DNA of 25,079 bases from an uncultured Eubacterium sp. (GCA_934358495.1 CAKRKO010000034.1:1-25079); one strand, 5' to 3'; numbered from the stretch's first letter, positions 1-8,227 are shown. Made by a program: numbers and translations. The notes: generated by a model not told the origin, from the letters alone.

Positions 1-120
1 TTAGAATCAATGTAACACAAAAGAGGTTAGGTGTAAATAAAAAAAGGGCGGGTAGAATTGCAGATTTTTATCTGCTGCAACGCTTAAATTTTAACAGAAA
101 ATGTAGGAGGAAAAGTTGGT

Positions 121-1068
121 ATGGCATTTCAGGTTATGGGTGTAACAGCCGGAAGAAAAAACAGTAATTCAGAAATTTTATTAAAAGAAGCACTGCTTGT
201 CTGTCAGGAGATGGGGGCAGAGGTCCGAATGATTAATTTAAAGGATTACAACATTATTGATTGTAATGGATGTACATCCTGTACAATGGGTATGTCCATG
301 GGAAAATATACCGGATGTTCCCTGGATGATGCAGATGACAAAAAGAAGATTATGGATGTGATGCTGAATCAGGATGCAGTTATTTTTTCCGCACCGACGT
401 ATGATCTTATGCCGTCATCCTTATTTTTGAAATTTATGCACAGAAATCTGGCGTATGAATCAGCATTTTTGACCAAAATCGGGGCAATTGAGCCGAGAGA
501 TCGTGTGGGGGCGCTGATTGCAGTAGGTGGTTCTACCCGTTCCTGGCAGTCTATGGCACTGGAGTGCATGCAGGCAACCACATTTACAAACAGTTTCAAG
601 ATCGTGGATATGTATATGGCCACACAGGTCCCGGCTCCTGGACAGGTTCTTCTATATGATGAAAAAATTGCCCGGGCAAGAGAAATCGGTAAAAATGTCA
701 TGGAAGCGCTTAATACAAAACCGGAAGAACGAAAATGGCTGGGAGATCCGGATTATGGATGGTGCCCGAACTGCCACAGCAATTCACTCTGTCTGGGTGA
801 GCCGCAGTGGAAAGGACTGCAGTATCCGATTGAATGTACGGTGTGTGGTGCAGGTGGTGATCTGGAGCGTACTCCGGACGGAAAATGGAAATTTGTTATT
901 GCAGCAAATGGATTGGAGCGTGATCGAACCACTGAGGAAGGCCGTGGCGTTCACTGTGATGAGATTGCGGAGACACAGGGCGGATTCTTCATGGATCCAA
1001 AGAAAAGGGAAGAAGTTGCAGCAAAACTGCCAAAATATAAAGAACTGAAATTCCCGGAACTGGATTAG
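121..1068 (+). CDS. Flavodoxin-fold NAD(P)H-dependent FMN reductase with C-terminal Cys4 zinc-ribbon-like tail
   Basis: A 315-residue protein. The N-terminal part (about 1-200) has the flavodoxin/WrbA-like reductase pattern: a nucleotide-binding start (GVTAGRKNSNSE), a CNGCTSC cluster (C48, C51, C54) typical of anaerobe 'multimeric flavodoxin' proteins, and an APTYD loop around residue 92. The last 115 residues are an extension with two CxxC pairs (C215/C218 and C239/C242), which suggests a zinc ribbon or rubredoxin-like knuckle. It probably moves electrons from NAD(P)H via FMN in the cytoplasm. The start is ATG with AGGAGG at 105-110; a small hairpin (60-75) lies just upstream. The OYE-type reductase follows 127 bases downstream on the same strand with no clear terminator between, so the two may be co-transcribed and the flavoprotein may supply electrons to it; that link is inference. 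The family assignment is firm, the substrate unknown. Confidence 0.85.
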   Translation: MAFQVMGVTAGRKNSNSEILLKEALLVCQEMGAEVRMINLKDYNIIDCNGCTSCTMGMSMGKYTGCSLDDADDKKKIMDVMLNQDAVIFSAPTYDLMPSSLFLKFMHRNLAYESAFLTKIGAIEPRDRVGALIAVGGSTRSWQSMALECMQATTFTNSFKIVDMYMATQVPAPGQVLLYDEKIARAREIGKNVMEALNTKPEERKWLGDPDYGWCPNCHSNSLCLGEPQWKGLQYPIECTVCGAGGDLERTPDGKWKFVIAANGLERDRTTEEGRGVHCDEIAETQGGFFMDPKKREEVAAKLPKYKELKFPELD

Positions 1069-1195
1069 TTCTGTGTGATTTTTGCAGAAATATTCATTAT
1101 AACAACAAAAAAATATAACAGAAAAGAATCAATTCCTTATGTATTTATTTATGGATGTGATTAAATAACAGGAAAAAGAAGAGGAGCATAGAATT

Positions 1196-3214
1196 ATGGC
1201 ATTTACACATTTATTAAGTCCGATGAAAGTCGGCAACAGAGTTTACAAAAATCGTATTGTAAGTGCGCCGATGGCATTCAGTCTTGTGGCACAGAATCCG
1301 ATGGCAGCAGAGGTTTCCTATCGAAAATTGGAAGGACCTGCAAAAGGCGGAAATGCCTGTGTCATTCTTGGTGAGACAGATATTAACTTTCGCGATGCAG
1401 TACGTATCCCGGGATTCAAACCATTTGATTTTGCAAAACCGGAAGAAGATATGGATACATTCAACGCAGTAAAAACATATGCAGACCGCATCAAAAAACA
1501 TGATTGTATCGCACTGGCTGAACTGGTTCACTGTGGAAAAGAAAAAGTTCCTTTTAATGATCAGCAGGAAGCAATCGGTCCGGTGGCCTGTACAAACTCC
1601 GCAGGTGTTCCGGTTCGTGCAATGACAAAAGACGATATGGATCGTATTGCAAATGATTTTGCTGTAGCTGCTACTTATATGCAGAAAGCAGGATTTGACG
1701 GTATTCTCGTTCATGGAGGACATGGATTTATTTTTACACAGTTCCTTTCCCCGTTAATGAATACTCGAACCGATGAATATGGCGGATCTCTGGAGAATCG
1801 TGCAAAATTTCCGATTCAGATCTGTAAAGCAATCCGTGAAGCTGTCGGACCAGATTTTCTGTTTGAACTTCGTATCGACGGAACAGACCATCAGCCGGGA
1901 GGAATTACACCGGAGGAGACCGGAAGATTCATTCAAATGGTAGAACAGTATATCACATCCGTACATGTTACGTGTGGTATTTACGAGGAATCTGTAAAGT
2001 CCGGTACAGAGTCCAGTATGTTCCATGAGCACGGACTGAACATCGGACCGGCTTCTATTATTAAGAAATATACATCTCTGCCGGTAGGAGCAGTCGGCGG
2101 TATCAACTCTCCGGAGCAGGTAGATCAGGCAATCGCAGATGGTAAGATCGATTTTGCAATTTTCGGACGTCAGATGCTGGCAGATCCGAATTTTGCACAG
2201 AAATGTATGGATGGTGATGAGGCTCAGATCCGCCGTTGTTTAAGATGTTATAAATGTTTCCCGGGATCTCCGGAGGAAGGTTATGATGATTTGCCGTTTA
2301 CCAGTGAGCAGCTTGCGCTTTATGTAGGTCATTGTACCATTAACCCAATGGCTCACTTACCATTTGATATCGATCAGCTTCCGGCAGCAGAAAAAGGTTC
2401 TCAGAAGGTTCTGATCGTAGGCGGCGGTATCGCAGGTATCCAGGCGGCCATTACAGCGGCAGAGCGTGGACATAAAGTAACATTGGCAGAAAAATCAGAC
2501 AAGCTTGGCGGACTTCTGTATTTCACAGACGTAGATATCGACAAACCGGATCTTCGCAATTTCAAAGATATGATGATCCGTGAGGTAAAACGTCATGATG
2601 TTGAAATTCTTATGAATACAGAAGTGACACCCGAATTCATCAAAGAATTTGCACCGGATGCGGTGATCCTTGCAACCGGTTCTGTTCCGGCCTGCCCGCC
2701 GATCAATGGTATTGAACATGCACATCAGGCAATGTCCGTATACGATGGAACCTGTGAGCCGGGCAAAAAAGTTGTTATGATCGGTGGCGGTCTGGTTGGC
2801 TGCGAGACAGGTCTGTATCTGCAGAAAACAGGTCATGAAGTAACCGTAGTAGAGATGCTTGACCGCGTGGCAAATGAATCCTTTGGTATGTATCGAGAAG
2901 CACTTGTATGGGAGATGGAGAAAAATAATATGACCATGCTTCCAAAAACAAAGTGTCTGGAGATCACACCGAACAGCGTGAAGATCGAAAATGCAGACGG
3001 TGTGCAGGAACTTGAGGCAGATACGGTACTGTATGCACTTGGCATGAAATCTGTGGATTACAGTGCACTGAAAGAAGCTGCCGGAGATGCAAGTGTGTAT
3101 GTGATCGGTGATGCAATTCACCCGGGTAAGGTAGATCAGTGTACCAGAACGGGTTATATTGCAGCACTGAAAGTTGGAGCAAGTGAGGAATCTGTGGCAT
3201 ATATCCAAGAGTAA
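1196..3214 (+). CDS. NADH:flavin oxidoreductase / 2,4-dienoyl-CoA reductase family Fe-S flavoenzyme
   Basis: A 672-residue enzyme of the FadH/BaiH/BaiCD type. Residues 1-345 form an old-yellow-enzyme TIM barrel with the VHGGHGF active-site histidines (H173, H176) and the TDEYGG motif. A 4Fe-4S cysteine set follows: C348, C351, C354 and probably C380. The C-terminal half has two dinucleotide-binding motifs, GGGIAG at 409-414 and GGGLVG at 530-535, for FAD and NAD(P). The length fits the family. In known members electrons pass from NAD(P)H through FAD and Fe-S to FMN and reduce an activated C=C bond. The spacing between the third and fourth cysteines (25 residues) is much longer than the 11 or so I recall for E. 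coli FadH, so it probably belongs to a distinct subfamily. The substrate cannot be read from sequence; fatty acyl, bile acid, steroid or aromatic enoates are all possible. RBS GAGGAG at 1181-1186. Confidence 0.9.
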   Translation: MAFTHLLSPMKVGNRVYKNRIVSAPMAFSLVAQNPMAAEVSYRKLEGPAKGGNACVILGETDINFRDAVRIPGFKPFDFAKPEEDMDTFNAVKTYADRIKKHDCIALAELVHCGKEKVPFNDQQEAIGPVACTNSAGVPVRAMTKDDMDRIANDFAVAATYMQKAGFDGILVHGGHGFIFTQFLSPLMNTRTDEYGGSLENRAKFPIQICKAIREAVGPDFLFELRIDGTDHQPGGITPEETGRFIQMVEQYITSVHVTCGIYEESVKSGTESSMFHEHGLNIGPASIIKKYTSLPVGAVGGINSPEQVDQAIADGKIDFAIFGRQMLADPNFAQKCMDGDEAQIRRCLRCYKCFPGSPEEGYDDLPFTSEQLALYVGHCTINPMAHLPFDIDQLPAAEKGSQKVLIVGGGIAGIQAAITAAERGHKVTLAEKSDKLGGLLYFTDVDIDKPDLRNFKDMMIREVKRHDVEILMNTEVTPEFIKEFAPDAVILATGSVPACPPINGIEHAHQAMSVYDGTCEPGKKVVMIGGGLVGCETGLYLQKTGHEVTVVEMLDRVANESFGMYREALVWEMEKNNMTMLPKTKCLEITPNSVKIENADGVQELEADTVLYALGMKSVDYSALKEAAGDASVYVIGDAIHPGKVDQCTRTGYIAALKVGASEESVAYIQE

Positions 3215-3224
3215 ATCTTGCTTG

Positions 3225-3355
3225 TGTGGATGAAAAATATATTTTTATGAAGAGAAATCCGGTAATTTTGTCTCGGTCGCTAGCAATCGCTCCCTGAGAA
3301 AAAATTGCCGGATTTCTCTATTTACACAGTGAAGAATATGGATTTTTCATCCACG
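3225..3355. repeat. Nested inverted repeat / long hairpin between genes
   Basis: Two sets of complementary arms are visible. The outer arms are 3225-3237 (GTGGATGAAAAAT) and 3343-3355, a perfect 13-base match. The inner arms are 3251-3274 and 3296-3320, with a 12-base perfect core (AGAGAAATCCGG) and further near-matches, enclosing a loop of about 21 bases with the palindrome GCTAGC. No long T-run follows, so it is not a classic intrinsic terminator, though it may still end transcription of the reductase gene or act as an mRNA 3' stabiliser. A dispersed hairpin element is another possibility. Confidence 0.6.
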
Positions 3356-3447
3356 ACGGCGCTGCGTGTCAGCTAAGCATCATATCTGTGAGTTAAAAAA
3401 TGATGGAAGGTATGTAAAACTTGCGGGGAATCTTTTTGCGTGATAGT

Positions 3448-3521
3448 ATGAACGCAGGCAGTAAAGAGACTGCGTTCATGAGCAAGTAGTAAAAGAGGAT
3501 TGCGAATATCCGCTTTACTGC
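3448..3521 (+). promoter_or_regulatory. Pair of competing hairpins upstream of small membrane protein gene
   Basis: Hairpin A pairs 3448-3457 with 3470-3479 (ATGAACGCAG/CTGCGTTCAT, perfect). Hairpin B pairs 3486-3493 plus 3497-3500 with 3508-3511 plus 3514-3521. The loop of A contains GCAGTAAAG (3458-3466), exactly complementary to CTTTACTGC (3513-3521), the 3' arm of B. The 3' arm can therefore pair either locally or with the loop of A. This could be a leader switch or pseudoknot for the gene at 3556; no known riboswitch class was recognised. The remaining bases of the 3356-3555 stretch hold no gene or clear promoter that I can see. Confidence 0.35.
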
Positions 3522-3555
3522 AGAGAATAAGAAAGATTTAAAGGAATTTACCACT

Positions 3556-4083
3556 GTGAAAAAAGTCATGAAATCCACAACGGTACTTGTTGTTCTGGCA
3601 ACTATCATATTTACAATTTTATATAGGACAATGGAAAATGGAGTGCTGCTGTCACTGGCTATCACGGCAGGAACGATCAGCTATCATTTTGTCATGCGCT
3701 ATGCGGTGGCAGGGATTTTCAGTCATGCTATGCACAATCGGGCAAATCTGTCTCGAAAATGGTATCAGCAGAGAAAATGGGAAAAGTCCCTGTATCAGAA
3801 ACTACATGTGAAGCAGTGGAAAAGCAAGATGCCGACCTATGATCCAGACAGTTTTAATCTGAAATTGCATACCCCGGAGGAAATTGCAGGTGCCATGTGT
3901 CAGGCGGAACTGAGTCATGAAATCATTGTATTATTCAGTTTTTTGCCATTGCTGACAGTTCCGTTGTTTGGCGCTTTCTGGGTATTTTTAATCACATCAG
4001 TATTGTCAGCATTAATGGATCTTTTATTTGCTATTATGCAGCGGTATAATCGGCCAAGAATTTTGAAACTGTGCAGAAAATAG
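3556..4083 (+). CDS. Small membrane protein, possibly CrtO-type acyltransferase-like
   Basis: About 175 residues with a basic N-terminus, hydrophobic segments near residues 8-45 and two more near 124-160, and a polar cytoplasmic-type middle. That middle part (YQKLHVKQWKSKMPTYDP) resembles my memory of the pattern in proteins annotated as glycosyl-4,4'-diaponeurosporenoate acyltransferase (CrtO) in Firmicutes. No carotenoid genes are nearby, so that name should be read only as a family label. The start is GTG at 3556 with a weak AAAGGA a few bases upstream; ATG at 3568 is an alternative. It is followed by a terminator at 4133 and so is probably a single-gene unit, preceded by the unusual hairpins at 3448-3521. 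That it is a real gene is likely; its function is uncertain. Confidence 0.6.
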   Translation: MKKVMKSTTVLVVLATIIFTILYRTMENGVLLSLAITAGTISYHFVMRYAVAGIFSHAMHNRANLSRKWYQQRKWEKSLYQKLHVKQWKSKMPTYDPDSFNLKLHTPEEIAGAMCQAELSHEIIVLFSFLPLLTVPLFGAFWVFLITSVLSALMDLLFAIMQRYNRPRILKLCRK

Positions 4084-4132
4084 AGAAAAATGATATGAAA
4101 ACGGAAAAATATCGGTGGGATTGCTAAAACGA

Positions 4133-4173
4133 AGGCAGGATGTGGTATAAAAATATTACATTCTGCCTTTTTT
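4133..4173 (+). terminator. Intrinsic terminator after small membrane protein gene
   Basis: An 11-bp stem (4133-4143 with 4158-4168, one G-U pair; AGGCAGGATGT/ACATTCTGCCT) is followed directly by a T-run at 4169-4173. It lies 50 bases past the stop at 4083 and separates this gene from feoB. Confidence 0.8.
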
Positions 4174-4194
4174 GCATATCTTCGCTTTTAATGA

Positions 4195-4222
4195 TTAAAA
4201 AATATCAAAAAAGTGTTATAAT
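4195..4222 (+). promoter_or_regulatory. Possible sigma-A promoter of feoB
   Basis: A perfect -10 TATAAT is at 4217-4222. The best -35 match is TTAAAA at 4195-4200 with a 16-base spacer, four of six consensus positions. It lies between the upstream terminator and the feoB start, where a promoter is expected. No convincing Fur-type palindrome was seen around it. Confidence 0.4.
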
Positions 4223-4292
4223 GAAAAAGATTTATCAAAAAAACAACATGCGAACTATCGTGTGAAAATACATAAGAGGAAAATAAAACATT

Positions 4293-6638
4293 ATGACATT
4301 AAAAGAATTGGAAATCGGTAAGAGTGCAGTGATCAAGACCGTAGGCGGCGAAGGTGCCCTGCGTCAGCACTTTTTAGATATGGGAATGATCCCGGGAGCG
4401 GAAGTAACGGTGGTAAAGCTTGCGCCGATGGGAGATCCGATGGAGTTACAGATCCATGGTTATGAACTGACACTGCGTCTGGCGGAAGCGGATCAGATTG
4501 AAATTGATCCCATTGGAAAGCGAAGTAACGAACATAAACGTACAGTAAAGGAACTGGGCTCTGAGCATCCTGGTATTGGTGAGACCGGAAAATTTCATTC
4601 GAAAAAAGATGAAAATCCACTGCCAGAGGGAACGATACTGACCTATGCGTTAGTAGGAAATCAGAACTGCGGAAAGACAACATTATTTAATCAGCTGACG
4701 GGTTCTAACCAGCATGTTGGAAATTTCCCTGGTGTTACCGTTGACCGAAAAGATGGTTCCATCAAGGGTCACCCGGAGACAGATGTGACGGATCTGCCGG
4801 GTATTTATTCCATGTCACCTTACAGCAGTGAGGAAATTGTATCACGAAATTTTGTCCTTGATGAAAAACCGAAGGCTATAATCAATATCCTGGATGCAAC
4901 AAACATTGAGCGAAATCTGTATCTGACGATGCAGCTGCTTGAGATGGATATTCCAATGGTCGTGGCATTGAATATGATGGACGAAGTAATTGGAAATCAG
5001 GGATCCATTGATGTGAATGGAATGGAGGCATTGCTTGGTGTGCCGGTGATTCCGATTTCAGCAGCCAAAAATCAGGGTGTAGATGAATTGATTACCCATG
5101 CACTGCATATTGCAAAATATCAGGAACGCCCATTGCGACAGGATTTTTGTGATAAAAGTGATCATGACGGATCTGTTCACCGTTGTATCCATGCAGTGAT
5201 TCATCTGATTGAGGATCATGCGCAGACAGCAGATATTCCGGTGCGTTTTGCAGCGACCAAAGCAATTGAAGGAGATCCGTTGATTCTGGAACAGTTGAAG
5301 TTGGATCAGAATGAAAAAGAGATGCTCGAGCATATTGTGCAGCAGATGGAAACAGAGCGTGGAATTGATCGAAGTGCAGCCATTGCAGATATGCGTTTTG
5401 ACTTTATTGAGCGTTTGTGTGAGCAGACCGTTGTAAAGCCAAAGGAGAGCAAAGAGCGGATCCGAAGTGAAAAAATTGACCGGATTCTGACTGGAAAATA
5501 TACGGCTATTCCGTGTTTCATCGGAATTATGGTGCTGGTATTTTATCTGACCTTTAATGTGATCGGAGCAGGGTTACAGACGTTGCTGGAAATGGGAATT
5601 GATAAACTTTCAGATGTTGTGGATGCAACAATGACGGCCACTCACGTCAATGCAGCAATGCACAGCCTTGTCATTGACGGAATCTTTAATGGTGTGGGAA
5701 GTGTGTTAAGTTTTCTGCCGATTATTGTAACCTTATTTTTCTTTTTGTCTCTGATGGAGGACAGCGGTTATATTGCCAGAGTTGCCTTTGTTATGGACAA
5801 ATTACTGCGAAAAATCGGACTTTCCGGTCGAAGTATCGTGCCGATGCTCATCGGATTTGGATGTACCGTTCCGGCGGTTATGGCAACGCGAACTCTGACC
5901 AGTGAGCGAGACCGAAAGATGACCATTTTGCTGACACCGTTTATGAGTTGTACGGCAAAACTGCCAATTTATTCATTTTTTGTCAGTGCATTTTTCCCGA
6001 AACGTGGTGGCTTTATCATGGCAGGATTATATTTGCTTGGTATTGGTGTCGGAATTTTGATTGCTTTTCTTTATAAAGGAACATTATTCAAAGGCGAGCC
6101 GGTTCCATTTGTTATGGAGTTGCCAAATTACCGTTTACCGGGAGCAAAAAATGTGGCACAGCTTTTGTGGGAAAAAGCCAAAGATTTCCTGCAACGTGCA
6201 TTTTCGGTTATTTTTATCGCAACAATCGTGGTTTGGTTCCTGCAGAGCTTTGATCTGCATATGAATATGGTTGCGGATTCCGCAGACAGTATCCTTGCTG
6301 CAATATCTGGTATTCTGGTACCGATTTTCCGCCCGCTTGGTATGGGAGACTGGAGAATCTGTACCTCCCTGATCAGCGGATTTATTGCAAAAGAAAGCGT
6401 TGTATCAACGATGGAAGTACTGTTTGGCGGAAGTATCGGAACAATGATTTCTTCTCTGACGGCGGCATCTATTCTGGTGTTCAGCCTGTTGTATACACCG
6501 TGTGTTGCTGCTATTGCTTCTGTAAAAAGAGAACTTGGTGCAAAATGGGCGGTTGGTGTAGTCATCTGGCAGTGTGTCATTGCATGGATTGTAGCATTGA
6601 TCGTGCATTTAATAGGATTATTAGTTGGGATAGTATAA
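4293..6638 (+). CDS. feoB: Ferrous iron transport protein, FeoA-FeoB fusion
   Basis: A 781-residue Fe(II) importer of the cytoplasmic membrane. Residues 1-74 form an FeoA SH3-like domain (KELEIGKSAVI, LDMGMIPG, GYELTLRLAEADQI). A linker leads to the FeoB G domain from about residue 115: G1 GNQNCGKT at 122-129, the NFPGVTVD switch region, G3 DLPG at 167-170 and G4 NMMD at 227-230. The membrane domain starts near residue 400 and holds the conserved GCTVP motif (C524), then ATRTLTSERDRK and the second gate region near the C-terminus (LYTPCVAAI). The length is complete. In most bacteria FeoA is a separate small protein; here the two are fused and no separate feoA or feoC is visible. RBS AGAGGA at 4275-4280. 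It stands alone between terminators at 4133 and 6862, so it is probably monocistronic. Use of Fe(II) fits an anaerobe. Confidence 0.95.
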   Translation: MTLKELEIGKSAVIKTVGGEGALRQHFLDMGMIPGAEVTVVKLAPMGDPMELQIHGYELTLRLAEADQIEIDPIGKRSNEHKRTVKELGSEHPGIGETGKFHSKKDENPLPEGTILTYALVGNQNCGKTTLFNQLTGSNQHVGNFPGVTVDRKDGSIKGHPETDVTDLPGIYSMSPYSSEEIVSRNFVLDEKPKAIINILDATNIERNLYLTMQLLEMDIPMVVALNMMDEVIGNQGSIDVNGMEALLGVPVIPISAAKNQGVDELITHALHIAKYQERPLRQDFCDKSDHDGSVHRCIHAVIHLIEDHAQTADIPVRFAATKAIEGDPLILEQLKLDQNEKEMLEHIVQQMETERGIDRSAAIADMRFDFIERLCEQTVVKPKESKERIRSEKIDRILTGKYTAIPCFIGIMVLVFYLTFNVIGAGLQTLLEMGIDKLSDVVDATMTATHVNAAMHSLVIDGIFNGVGSVLSFLPIIVTLFFFLSLMEDSGYIARVAFVMDKLLRKIGLSGRSIVPMLIGFGCTVPAVMATRTLTSERDRKMTILLTPFMSCTAKLPIYSFFVSAFFPKRGGFIMAGLYLLGIGVGILIAFLYKGTLFKGEPVPFVMELPNYRLPGAKNVAQLLWEKAKDFLQRAFSVIFIATIVVWFLQSFDLHMNMVADSADSILAAISGILVPIFRPLGMGDWRICTSLISGFIAKESVVSTMEVLFGGSIGTMISSLTAASILVFSLLYTPCVAAIASVKRELGAKWAVGVVIWQCVIAWIVALIVHLIGLLVGIV

Positions 6639-6861
6639 GTTAAGCCATCCTTCTTCTGGTTTCATAGCTTTCTGTATAGTCAACCAATAGTTTACAAAAT
6701 CTTCACCAATTTTAGCACTCAATGCTGACATGACTAATGGTAAGAGCTATAGTACAGCCAGAACAAAGAAAGAGAGATAAAAAGGAGCAGAAAGTCGTAG
6801 AAGAGAAAAACAAATTTATCTTCAAATAAGATTTTAATTCAAGTCGAATGCATGTGAGTAG
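6639..6861. other. Gene-free stretch between feoB and its terminator
   Basis: No confident gene. A 36-codon open frame on the minus strand (6731 to 6621, ending inside the feoB tail) has protein-like composition but no ribosome binding site and no homology that I recognise. On the plus strand there is only a 30-codon frame (6737-6829), also without a ribosome binding site. The stretch could be a long 3' untranslated region of feoB, or hold remnants of a lost gene. Confidence 0.3.
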
Positions 6862-6900
6862 ATCCCCGGCAGGATGTAAAAATCCTGCCGGGGATTTTTT
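6862..6900 (+). terminator. Strong intrinsic terminator downstream of feoB
   Basis: A perfect 14-bp GC-rich stem (6862-6875 with 6882-6895; ATCCCCGGCAGGAT) with a 6-base loop is followed by five T residues. It is about 220 bases past the feoB stop. It is the clearest terminator in the window and insulates sbcD from the upstream region. Confidence 0.9.
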
Positions 6901-6901
6901 G

Positions 6902-6930
6902 TTGCTCGCAAAACATATGTTTGGTATAAT
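6902..6930 (+). promoter_or_regulatory. Sigma-A promoter of sbcDC
   Basis: A -35 TTGCTC (6902-6907), a 17-base spacer and a perfect -10 TATAAT (6925-6930) preceded by TGG, an extended -10. It begins two bases after the feoB terminator. Transcription from here would leave a 5' leader of about 140 bases before sbcD, containing a small stem GAATTGT/ACAATTC (6953-6959 with 6979-6985 region). A second TATAAT at 7053-7058 lacks a good -35. Confidence 0.65.
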
Positions 6931-7078
6931 AAAACATAAACATGATTGGGTAGAATTGTGGGAGCATAAAGTACGGAACAATTCGTATGGCATCTTTTGC
7001 CCCTAACATCTAAATATGTAATAGAAATATATACACATGTAGTATTAGAAAATATAATTCAGAAAGGACAGGCAACGC

Positions 7079-8227
7079 ATGAAGTTTTTTCATTTATCAG
7101 ACCTTCACATCGGATTAAAACTGATCAACCGTGATCTGCGGGATGATCAGGAATATATTTTGCATCAGATCACGGAGCTTGCAGTGCAGGAACAGCCGGA
7201 TGCACTGGTGATCGCCGGAGATATTTACGACAAGGCGGTTCCATCTGCAGAAGCCATGGAAGTATTAGATGGATTTATTTCTGAACTGACGGAAAAATTG
7301 CCGGATCTTGTGATCATGATGATTAGCGGCAATCATGACAGCGCCATCCGTGTAAACTGTTATCGAAATGTGCTGGCGCGGCAGAATCTTCATATGATCG
7401 GTCTGCCGCCGGTTCGCCCGGAAGAATGGATAGAAAAAATCGTATTGCAGGATGTCTATGGACCAGTAAATTTTTATCTGCTGCCATTTGTTAAACCTTC
7501 TATGGTAAAACAGATTACAGGAACGGATGAAAAGGGAAACAATCTGTCTTACGATGAGACAATCCGGCGTCTGATCGCGCGTGAGGATATCAATGAATCA
7601 GAGCGGAATGTGTTTGTCAGTCATCAGTTTTATTTGCCTGTTGGAAAGGATGCAGACGAGATTGAACGCATGGATTCGGAAATTCGTACTGTTGGAAATA
7701 TTGATGAAGTGTCTGCGGAAGTATTGCAGGTGTTTGATTACGCGGCGTTGGGACATATTCATAAACCAATGAAAGTAGGAAGTGAGTATTATTGTTATTG
7801 CGGCACGCCGCTGGCTTGTTCCGTGAGCGAGGCAGGACAGGAAAAAGGTGTGATCGAAGTAGAACTTGGTGAAAAAGGCGAGGTGCAGACACGGGTACTT
7901 TCGTTAAAACCGTTGCACCAGATTAAAGTACTGAAAGGAAGTACGGAGGAGGTGCTGGCACAGACCTGTGAGGATTATGTATCCGTGACACTGACAGATC
8001 AGCCGGATTTTGATACTCAGGATCGGATCCGTGCGGCGTTTCCATATTTGTTAGAAATCCGTCGGGAAATGCTGACGCAGCGGGATTATGCAGCGGCATG
8101 GAAAGCACAGGAAAAAATTGATCCATTTGACATCTGCTGTTCATTTCTGGGGGATGCTACAGATGAAGAAAAAGAGATTTTACAGGATGTAGTGAACACG
8201 GTATTTACGGGAGGTGCGGCAGAATGA
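7079..8227 (+). CDS. sbcD: Exonuclease subunit SbcD (Mre11-type nuclease)
   Basis: A 382-residue metallophosphoesterase, the nuclease half of the SbcCD complex, which cleaves DNA hairpins and protein-blocked ends. Metal-binding motifs appear in family order: SDLHIG (D8, H10), AGDIYDKA (D48), GNHDS (N85, H86), SHQFYLP (H182) and GHIHKP (H226, H228). The length is typical. ATG start with AAAGGA at 7063-7068. The stop overlaps the sbcC start in an ATGA arrangement, so translation is probably coupled and subunit ratio fixed. All catalytic residues that I can check are present. Confidence 0.96.
   Translation: MKFFHLSDLHIGLKLINRDLRDDQEYILHQITELAVQEQPDALVIAGDIYDKAVPSAEAMEVLDGFISELTEKLPDLVIMMISGNHDSAIRVNCYRNVLARQNLHMIGLPPVRPEEWIEKIVLQDVYGPVNFYLLPFVKPSMVKQITGTDEKGNNLSYDETIRRLIAREDINESERNVFVSHQFYLPVGKDADEIERMDSEIRTVGNIDEVSAEVLQVFDYAALGHIHKPMKVGSEYYCYCGTPLACSVSEAGQEKGVIEVELGEKGEVQTRVLSLKPLHQIKVLKGSTEEVLAQTCEDYVSVTLTDQPDFDTQDRIRAAFPYLLEIRREMLTQRDYAAAWKAQEKIDPFDICCSFLGDATDEEKEILQDVVNTVFTGGAAE

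Noticed and set aside
2495..3208. 237-codon minus-strand frame within the OYE-type gene
   Set aside because: Rich in Cys, His, Phe and Ile, a shadow of the clearly coding plus strand; no family motif.
1196..3214. Identification as the bilirubin reductase BilR with the upstream flavodoxin as BilS
   Set aside because: The pairing is similar, but the barrel motif reads VHGGHGF as in ordinary dienoyl-CoA reductases, whereas I recall an HGDR-type motif in BilR. The recall is not certain, so only the family is given.
4195..4292. Fur box upstream of feoB
   Set aside because: AT-rich, but no palindrome close enough to the Fur consensus.
6737..6829. 30-codon plus-strand frame after feoB
   Set aside because: No ribosome binding site, lysine-rich low-complexity composition, no homology recognised.
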